DNA of 37,052 nt from positions 1-37,052 of the forward strand of contig JAPPGA010000075.1 in assembly GCA_028821515.1 (NCBI GenBank), written 5' to 3'. Positions within the stretch are counted from its first letter, which is position 1; each line of letters begins with the position of its first letter. The position numbers and the translations under genes are program-made. Positions 31,178-37,052 of this stretch are shown in pieces. The DNA is from Gammaproteobacteria bacterium (GTDB lineage Bacteria; Pseudomonadota; Gammaproteobacteria; Pseudomonadales; Azotimanducaceae). The notes beneath the pieces are model-generated. The model was not told where the DNA came from and did not search any database. It worked only from the letters and a program-made list of their open reading frames with translations.

Positions 31178-32599
31178 TTATCCCCCGAACCCCCGGATCG
31201 CTTCCCGCGCCGCATCGATCAGCGGCGTCGGGTAGACGCCCATGACGAGGATGGCGAGCCCGAGGATCGCGACAGTGGCGGGCCCCCACCACGATATTGC
31301 CGCTTCGTCGCCGGCCTCCATCTGCCTGGTCATGCCGAACACGATGCGCAGGTAGTAGTAGACGCCGATGGCGCTGCCGATCACCAGCGCCCAGACCAGG
31401 AGCCAGAGGCTGCCTTCGACGCCGGCGGCGAACAGGTAGAACTTGGCGATGAAACCGACCGTGAGCGGAATGCCTGCCAGGGACAGCGCCGCGGCCGCAA
31501 GCACCGCGGCCAGCAGCGGCCGGCGCCAGAACAACCCCTCGTAGTCAGCCAGGTCTTCGACGTCTTCGTCAGTGGACAGGACCGTCATGACACCGAATGC
31601 GGCCAGGGTCATGGCGAAGTAGCCGACGATATAGACCATGCCGGTCTCGGCCGCCATCTCCGGCCCGGCGGCGGACGCGACCGCCAGCACCGCGATCAGC
31701 AGGTAGCCCATGTGTGCAATCGAAGAATAGGCGAGAAGCCGTTTCAGGTTGTCCTGCAACAGCGCGAGCACGTTGCCCACCACCATGGAAACGATAGCGA
31801 TGAGCGACAGTCCGAAGAACAACGCTTCCTGCGCGAGCACCTCCGTGGTTACGGCGTAGCGGATCAGCAGGGCCGCGACGGCGCCCTTGGAAACCGTCGC
31901 CACGAATCCGGTGACCGGCGCGGGCGCACCCTGATAGACATCCGGCGTCCACATGTGGAACGGCACCAGCGAGAGCTTGAAGGCGAGTCCCGCGAGGATC
32001 ATGCCCTGGCCGACGCGCAACAGCGCACCGTCGCCGGCCAGGGCGTCGAACTGCATGGACTCGGTCTCGCCGTAGACCAGGGCCATGCCGAACAGGATCG
32101 TCGTCGAAGCCACACCCGACAGCACCAGGTACTTGATCGCGGCTTCCAGCGGGGGCCGCCCGGTGTCGGGGTAGGCGATCATGGCGTAAAGCGAAATCGA
32201 GAGGATCTCCATCCCCAATAGAAACGCACCGAAATGGGCGGCGGCGCCCATCGTCATGGCGCCGAGGGTCGCTGTGAGCAACAGGATGTAGAACTCTTCC
32301 CGCTGCGCGGCGCGCCGATCAACGTAGCCGAATGTCAGCACCGCGGTCGCGGTGGCAGCCAGGACAAACAGCGCGGTGAAAAAGTGCGCGTAACCGTCCA
32401 CGAGCACGAAACCGTCGATCAGTTGCGTGCCCGCTCCGGCAGCGAAGCCGACCGAGGCGAGCGTTGCCAGCAGCACCGCCAGGGTCAATGCCAGGGTGAC
32501 CGGTCCGCGGCGGACAAACGAAATCGCCAGCAGCATCAGCGTCACGCCGCCGGTCAGGACGATATAGGGCGCGAGCGCCGTGAGGGCCGATCCCGTCAT
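31178..32599 (-). CDS. nuoN: NADH-quinone oxidoreductase subunit N
   Basis: This 473-residue antiporter-like membrane subunit of complex I is involved in proton pumping. It has about 14 helices, the intramembrane Glu131 (GMEILSISLYAMIAY), a Lys in the half-channel at 208 (LAFKLSLVPFHMWTPDVYQG), and the family phrase SIAHMGYLL. Its ATG overlaps the nuoM stop (ATGA), so the two are translationally coupled. It ends the nuo operon; the darT gene follows 92 bp later on the same strand with no terminator seen between them. Confidence 0.97.
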   Translation of the reverse strand: MTGSALTALAPYIVLTGGVTLMLLAISFVRRGPVTLALTLAVLLATLASVGFAAGAGTQLIDGFVLVDGYAHFFTALFVLAATATAVLTFGYVDRRAAQREEFYILLLTATLGAMTMGAAAHFGAFLLGMEILSISLYAMIAYPDTGRPPLEAAIKYLVLSGVASTTILFGMALVYGETESMQFDALAGDGALLRVGQGMILAGLAFKLSLVPFHMWTPDVYQGAPAPVTGFVATVSKGAVAALLIRYAVTTEVLAQEALFFGLSLIAIVSMVVGNVLALLQDNLKRLLAYSSIAHMGYLLIAVLAVASAAGPEMAAETGMVYIVGYFAMTLAAFGVMTVLSTDEDVEDLADYEGLFWRRPLLAAVLAAAALSLAGIPLTVGFIAKFYLFAAGVEGSLWLLVWALVIGSAIGVYYYLRIVFGMTRQMEAGDEAAISWWGPATVAILGLAILVMGVYPTPLIDAAREAIRGFGG

Positions 32600-34071
32600 G
32601 GCGCGACCTGCCAGAGCGTCTGCACGATGGGCGCCGACAGGTCGAGCAGTTCCTGCGGGTGAATCCCGATCCAGACCAGGCCCGCCATCATCAAGGCCAT
32701 CACGCTCATTTCACGAAAACCGAAGTCGCGCATCGAAGGCACATCCGGATTCGGCGTTCCCTGGAAGGACCGCTGCATGAGGTAAAGCCCATAGACGGCG
32801 GCCACGACGACGCCGAGGGCGCCGGCGACGGTCAGCGGGATGTTGGCCTTGAACGCTCCCACCAGGACCAGGAATTCGCCGACGAAGTTGCCGAGGCCCG
32901 GCATGCCCACCGACGCGATGACGAAGAACATCGTCACGGCGCCCATGCGCGGCGCGCGCGTCCACAATCCTCCCATGTTCGACATCTCCCGGGTGTGCAG
33001 GCGTTCCTGCAGCGCACCGGCCATCATGAAAAGCGCCGCGGTGGAGAAGCCGTGGGCGATCATGGTGACCACTGCCCCCTGCACCGCCACCTCGTTGACG
33101 ACCAGCGCACCGCCGACCTCGTAGAAGGCAAAGACGCCGAGCAGGACAAAGCCCATGTGGGCCACGGAGCTGTATGCGACCAGCCGCTTGAAGTCCGACT
33201 GGCTGTAGGCCATGAAGCCGCCGTAAAGAATGCTCAGGGCGCCGAGGAACATGGCCCACACGGCGAAATCGGCCGAGGCCTCCGGGAAAAGCGGCACCAC
33301 GAACCGAATCAACCCGTACGCGCCGGTCTTCAGCAGGATGCCGGCGAGTATGACGCTGCCCGCCGTGGGCGCCTGGGTGTGCGCGTCCGGCAACCAGGTG
33401 TGGAACGGCACCCCCGGGAGCTTGACGACGAAGGCGGCGAAGAACCCCAGCATCACCAGGAACGCGATGTCGCTGCCGAGCTCCGCGTCCAGCAGATCGT
33501 GATAGTTGAACGTGATATTCCCGGTCGCGGCGTAGTTCAGGTACACCAGCGCCAGGATGGCGAACAGCATCAGGAGTCCGCTGATCTGGGTGAACAGGAA
33601 GAACTTCATCGAGGCATACGCCTTGTCCTCGTGCCCCCAGATGGCGATAAGGAAGTACATGGGAATGAGCATGACTTCCCAGAAGAAGAAGAACAGGAAC
33701 AGGTCCAGCGCCGTGAAGACGCCGACGACGCCGGCCATCACCCAGAGGATATTGAACTGGAAGAACCCGGGCCGATGCTCTACCTCAGTCCATGAAGACA
33801 CCACGGCGACGATGCCGAGGAACAGCGTCAGCGCCACCAGCAGCTGCGACAGGCCGTCCATGGACAGCACGACATTGATGCCGAAGCGCGGAATCCACGG
33901 AATGTACTGATTCGCATAGCCGTCGCCGACCATGAAAGCGCCGACCCACGCGAGCGTCACGATGAAGGTGGCGAGGCTGATCCACTTGGGGGCCGCAGGG
34001 TGGACCCTTTCGGACAGGCCCGCGACCACGCCGGCACCGAGCATGACGAGGATCAGGGCGAGAATATTCAC
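32596..34071 (-). CDS. nuoM: NADH-quinone oxidoreductase subunit M
   Basis: This 491-residue antiporter-like subunit of complex I has Glu132 (FFWEVMLIPMYFLI) and Lys217 (AAFVVKLPGVPFHTWLPDAHTQAP) in the membrane half-channels. The characteristic AYSSVAHMGFVLLG and GGLWTRAPRMG segments follow. It starts with a GTG directly after the nuoL stop and overlaps nuoN by 4 nt. It is a proton-translocating subunit in the inner membrane. No disruption is seen. Confidence 0.97.
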   Translation of the reverse strand: MNILALILVMLGAGVVAGLSERVHPAAPKWISLATFIVTLAWVGAFMVGDGYANQYIPWIPRFGINVVLSMDGLSQLLVALTLFLGIVAVVSSWTEVEHRPGFFQFNILWVMAGVVGVFTALDLFLFFFFWEVMLIPMYFLIAIWGHEDKAYASMKFFLFTQISGLLMLFAILALVYLNYAATGNITFNYHDLLDAELGSDIAFLVMLGFFAAFVVKLPGVPFHTWLPDAHTQAPTAGSVILAGILLKTGAYGLIRFVVPLFPEASADFAVWAMFLGALSILYGGFMAYSQSDFKRLVAYSSVAHMGFVLLGVFAFYEVGGALVVNEVAVQGAVVTMIAHGFSTAALFMMAGALQERLHTREMSNMGGLWTRAPRMGAVTMFFVIASVGMPGLGNFVGEFLVLVGAFKANIPLTVAGALGVVVAAVYGLYLMQRSFQGTPNPDVPSMRDFGFREMSVMALMMAGLVWIGIHPQELLDLSAPIVQTLWQVAP

Positions 34072-35886
34072 CTAGAGCACTCCCGCCACGAGAAACACCA
34101 CGGCGAGCCCCAGCGCCATGTTCACGGCGTACCACCGCAAACGGCCCGTCTGCGTCAGCACCACGACCTGGTGCAGCCTCCGCATGACAACCACCGTGCC
34201 CCGGTACACGAAGTCGACCGCGTCGGGTTTGTTGATCCGGGCGAGCCACACAAACGGTGCCACGAACAGGCGGTCGTATACCCAGTCGAAGCCCCAGCCG
34301 CCAAACCAGAACCGCCCGATGGCGTTGGGTTCGGGCGCGGCCTCCGCCTCGCCGGCGTTGCGGTAGAGCAGGTAGCCGACCACGATGCCTGAGAGCGGCA
34401 CGAGCACCGTCACCAGCGGAATCGCATCGAAGTGCGAAAACTCCTTCAGCGGACCGAGCTGCCCGTCGAGAATGCCAAAGCCCAGCCAGCCGCCACCCAC
34501 CGAGAGCACGAGGAGCACGAGAAGCGGACCCCACATGTTGATCCGCGAGGGATCGTGGGGCTCCGTCTTCGTCCTGCCGAAGAAGGTGATGAGCATCATG
34601 CGTGTCGTGTAGAGCGACGTCATGAAGGCGGCAGCGACCGCACCCACCCAGAACACGGCGCCATAGTCCCATGCGCTGACGACGATGGCGTCCTTGCTGT
34701 AGAACCCGGACGTCAGGGGGAACGCGACCAGCGCCGCCGATCCCACCAGCATGCTGAGAAATGCAATGGGCATCTTCCGCCAGAGACCGCCCATCCTGAA
34801 CATGTCCTGCTCATGGTGCAGCGCCAGGATGACCGATCCGGACGCAAGGAACAGGAGCGCCTTGAAGAATGCATGGGTCATCAGGTGGAAAATGGCCGCC
34901 GACCAGGCGCCGACGCCGAGCGCGAGGAACATGTAGCCGATCTGGCTCATGGTCGAGTAGGCGAGCACGCGCTTGATGTCGCGCTGCATCAGCGCCGTGA
35001 AAGACGAGATGAACAACGTGGCCAGCCCCACGCAGGCGACCGCCAGTTGCGCCTCCGGCGATAGCAGGAACAGGTCGTGCGTGCGTGCGATGAGGTATAC
35101 GCCAGCGGTCACCATCGTCGCCGCGTGAATCAGCGCGGACACCGGCGTCGGACCCGCCATGGCGTCCGGCAACCAGGTCTGCAGCGGCACCTGCGCCGAC
35201 TTGCCAACGGCACCGCCAAGCAGCAGCAGGGCGATCAGCGTCGCCATGGAAGAACCTTCGGGCCAGGCTTCGCTCGCACCAGCCATGGCATCCGCTATGT
35301 CGATCGTGCCGAACTCGCGGAACAGAAGGAACAGGCCGAGCAGCATGGCCGTGTCGCCCACGCGCGTGACGACGAAAGCCTTGCGCGCGGCGTAGCCGTT
35401 CTCGGGGTCGTTGTGGAAGAAACCGATCAGCAGGTAACTGCAAAGTCCCACGCCCTCCCAGCCGAGGAACAGGACCAGCAGGTTGTCGCCGAGCACCAGC
35501 ATCAGCATGGCGAAGACGAACAGGTTCATGTAGGCGAAGAACCGGCTGTAGCCCTCCTCCTCCCACATGTAGCCCGTGGCGTAGAGGTGGATAAGGAACC
35601 CGACGCCCGTGATGACGCCCATCATGACCAGGGACAGTGCATCGAGGTACAGGCGAATGGCCGGCGCGAAGGCGCCGACATCCATCCAGGTCCACATCTC
35701 GTAGGTGTGGCTCGAAAGACCCGAGCGCTGGAACTCGAGTCCGACGACGAACGCAATGACCGCCGACAGGCCCACCGAACCCGCGCCAACGATGCCAACG
35801 ATGCGCTTGTCCAGCCTGCCCTCGGTCAGCAGCAGGATCAGGGAGCCGGCGAGCGGGGCCAGCGGAACGAGCCACAAGAGATCCAT
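34072..35886 (-). CDS. nuoL: NADH-quinone oxidoreductase subunit L
   Basis: This 604-residue antiporter-like subunit is the distal proton pump of complex I. Glu144 (FLGWEGVGLCSYLLIGF) and Lys229 (GAVGKSAQVPLQTWLPDAMAG) fall at the same numbers as in E. coli NuoL. The end of the chain has the long amphipathic lateral-helix region. It is 3 nt from the nuoK stop and abuts nuoM. Length is normal (E. coli: 613). Confidence 0.97.
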   Translation of the reverse strand: MDLLWLVPLAPLAGSLILLLTEGRLDKRIVGIVGAGSVGLSAVIAFVVGLEFQRSGLSSHTYEMWTWMDVGAFAPAIRLYLDALSLVMMGVITGVGFLIHLYATGYMWEEEGYSRFFAYMNLFVFAMLMLVLGDNLLVLFLGWEGVGLCSYLLIGFFHNDPENGYAARKAFVVTRVGDTAMLLGLFLLFREFGTIDIADAMAGASEAWPEGSSMATLIALLLLGGAVGKSAQVPLQTWLPDAMAGPTPVSALIHAATMVTAGVYLIARTHDLFLLSPEAQLAVACVGLATLFISSFTALMQRDIKRVLAYSTMSQIGYMFLALGVGAWSAAIFHLMTHAFFKALLFLASGSVILALHHEQDMFRMGGLWRKMPIAFLSMLVGSAALVAFPLTSGFYSKDAIVVSAWDYGAVFWVGAVAAAFMTSLYTTRMMLITFFGRTKTEPHDPSRINMWGPLLVLLVLSVGGGWLGFGILDGQLGPLKEFSHFDAIPLVTVLVPLSGIVVGYLLYRNAGEAEAAPEPNAIGRFWFGGWGFDWVYDRLFVAPFVWLARINKPDAVDFVYRGTVVVMRRLHQVVVLTQTGRLRWYAVNMALGLAVVFLVAGVL

Positions 35887-35889
35887 CGA

Positions 35890-36204
35890 CTACCCGCTTA
35901 ACTCGCCTGCGGTATCGATGTCGAGGCTGTCGAAGCGCCGCTCCAGCTGCAAGACCAGGCCGAGCGCCACGGCGACCTCCGCCGCCGCGAGCGCCAGGAT
36001 CAGCATGAACATGATCTGCCCGTCGGGTTGCCCCCACTTGGCACCCGCCGCAATGAAGGCCAGCCCGCACGCGTTCATCATGATTTCGAGCGACATCAGG
36101 AGGAAGATCACGTTGCGCCGAACGAGCACGCCGACCAGGCCCATGACGAACAACGCTGCGGCAAGCGCCAGGACGTGTTCGATCGGGATGACGGGGACTG
36201 TCAC
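35890..36204 (-). CDS. nuoK: NADH-quinone oxidoreductase subunit K
   Basis: This 104-residue subunit has three membrane helices, with Glu40 ([10 protein letters not shown]) and Glu76 ([14 protein letters not shown]), the pair that matches Glu36 and Glu72 of E. coli NuoK in spacing. I chose the GTG at 36204 because it overlaps the nuoJ stop (GTGA) and gives the family length. A longer frame reaching 36474 has no homology and lies over nuoJ. It is part of the proton path of complex I. Confidence 0.95.
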   Translation of the reverse strand: MTVPVIPIEHVLALAAALFVMGLVGVLVRRNVIFLLMSLEIMMNACGLAFIAAGAKWGQPDGQIMFMLILALAAAEVAVALGLVLQLERRFDSLDIDTAGELSG

Positions 36205-36734
36205 GGCCTGTTCTCCCTCGATGACTCCTCCCGCCGATCTCCCAAGTACCGCCGTCCGAGGTGATAGGCGCCGATCAGCGCGGCAAGCAGCAGCATTGCC
36301 GCCAGTTCGACCGCCAGCAGGTACTTGCCGAAGAGCGCCGTGCCGACCTCCTTGGGCCCGACCATCGTCCCTTCCGTGGTTCCGGGGGCGCCTGCGACGA
36401 TGACATAGAGCATCATCAGGAACAGCACCCCGACCAGGATCGACGGTCCCACCCACATGCCGGGCTGCAACCACAGGCGTTCGCGCTCCGCCGAGCGCCT
36501 TCCGAGGTTCAGCATCATCACGACGAACAGGAACAGCACCACGATGGCGCCGGCGTAGATGACGATCTCGAGGGCGGCGGCAAACGGCGCGCCGAGAAGG
36601 AAGAAGATCACCGCGATGGACAGCAGCGAGACCACGAGGTAGATCAACGCATGCGCGGCGTTGCGCCGCGTGATGACGAGCGCGGTGGATGCGAGCGCCA
36701 CGGCCGCCGCGATGTAGAAAAGTGCGAGCGCCAC
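36201..36734 (-). CDS. nuoJ: NADH-quinone oxidoreductase subunit J
   Basis: This subunit of 177 residues has five membrane helices and the conserved [14 protein letters not shown] segment (about 62-75) that includes the pi-bulge region of helix 3. The start is a GTG with the usual NuoJ N-terminus ([20 protein letters not shown]). It overlaps nuoK by 4 nt and follows nuoI by 43 bp. It is slightly shorter than E. coli NuoJ (184). Confidence 0.95.
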   Translation of the reverse strand: MALALFYIAAAVALASTALVITRRNAAHALIYLVVSLLSIAVIFFLLGAPFAAALEIVIYAGAIVVLFLFVVMMLNLGRRSAERERLWLQPGMWVGPSILVGVLFLMMLYVIVAGAPGTTEGTMVGPKEVGTALFGKYLLAVELAAMLLLAALIGAYHLGRRYLGDRREESSRENRP

Positions 36735-36777
36735 TACCCCGGACCTCTCGCCGCTGTTCTTGTTGTTGGTCGAGCGG

Positions 36778-37052
36778 TCAAGGCATCAGGCTCCGGAAAT
36801 CCGTCGGAGGTTCCTCGTTCAACGCCTCGCCCTTGTCCTTGCCCTCGATGGTCTTGCCGGCCACGCCCCAGAAACTGTAGTCGGGATACTTGCCGGGGCC
36901 GTTGATCAGCAGGTGTTCCTTCTCGTAGACCATGCTGTCCCGGTTGTACTCGCAAAGCTCGAAGTCGGGGGTGAGCTGGATCGCATAGGTCGGACACGCC
37001 TCCTCGCACATGCCGCACATGATGCAGCGCGAGAAGTTGATGCGGAAAAACT
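36778..37052 (-). CDS. nuoI: NADH-quinone oxidoreductase subunit I (3' part)
   Basis: The 3' end of nuoI enters from the right edge; its 5' part lies outside the window. The first visible residues, [20 protein letters not shown], hold the second CxxCxxCxxxCP ferredoxin motif, which binds one of the two 4Fe-4S clusters (N6) that pass electrons toward quinone. Then come [13 protein letters not shown] and the conserved [11 protein letters not shown] segment. The product ends at residues DFRSLMP. It is followed by nuoJ in the same operon. Confidence 0.95.
   Translation of the reverse strand, partial: FFRINFSRCIMCGMCEEACPTYAIQLTPDFELCEYNRDSMVYEKEHLLINGPGKYPDYSFWGVAGKTIEGKDKGEALNEEPPTDFRSLMP

Noticed and set aside
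32659-33795. Plus-strand frame of 378 codons opposite nuoM
   Set aside because: Highly charged His/Glu/Arg-rich translation typical of the antisense of a membrane protein gene.
35890-36474. 194-codon version of nuoK
   Set aside because: The extra N-terminal part overlaps nuoJ and has no hydrophobic or family sequence; the GTG at 36204 gives the normal length.

Overview
The window is a dense chromosomal segment of a high-GC bacterium, with 36 protein genes called, intergenic gaps all under 230 bp, and no rRNA, tRNA or CRISPR array seen. Family content suggests a gammaproteobacterium: a proteobacterial nuo operon, Prc/Tsp protease, ClpB with a sigma-32-type promoter, DUF1244, YaaA, an HtrA/Do protease and a DksA-type zinc finger. 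The taxon is inferred from this content and no species is claimed.

Layout. (1) 83-5383, minus strand: a compact run transcribed as nadE, a degenerate metallo-beta-lactamase-fold protein, ribosomal protein bTHX (40 codons), an amidase and a 6-phosphogluconate-dehydrogenase-like enzyme. (2) 5505-7845, plus strand: a pair of acyl-CoA dehydrogenases, of which only the second keeps the probable catalytic Glu. (3) 7964-12396: clpB (plus), then an HtrA-type periplasmic protease followed by a DksA-like regulator (both minus). (4) 12625-17682: a VOC protein and a sodium:solute symporter (plus), convergent with a three-gene minus run of membrane protein, amidohydrolase and adenine deaminase. (5) 17792-21531: a DUF488 protein, an NYN-domain protein with lower GC, a membrane-anchored GltB-like FMN protein, and an exported protein of unknown function. 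(6) 21629-27865: a thrS lacking the TGS domain, prc, an exported FKBP, lepB and DUF1244, with two copies of a REP-like palindromic repeat between genes. (7) 27910-31085: terC, yaaA and a low-GC DarT/DarG toxin-antitoxin pair that ends in a truncated MazE-like antitoxin reading frame. (8) 31178-37052, minus strand: the distal nuo operon nuoI(partial)-J-K-L-M-N, running off the right edge.

How the genes fit together. Much of the window is housekeeping: respiration (nuo), NAD and purine metabolism (nadE, adenine deaminase), translation (thrS, bTHX) and envelope protein quality control (htrA, prc, FKBP, lepB, plus cytosolic clpB). The accessory signals are darTG with its MazE remnant inserted directly behind nuoN, the NYN gene, the unusual ThrRS and the REP-like repeats.

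The most distinctive loci are (a) the darT-darG-mazE' cassette, coupled by near-zero spacing and a TGATG overlap; (b) the pseudo-MBL protein joined to nadE by an ATGA overlap; (c) the TGS-less ThrRS behind a hairpin that begins at its predicted transcription start; and (d) the GTAG-headed REP-like repeats. Function calls rest on motifs recognised by eye and no database search was run.
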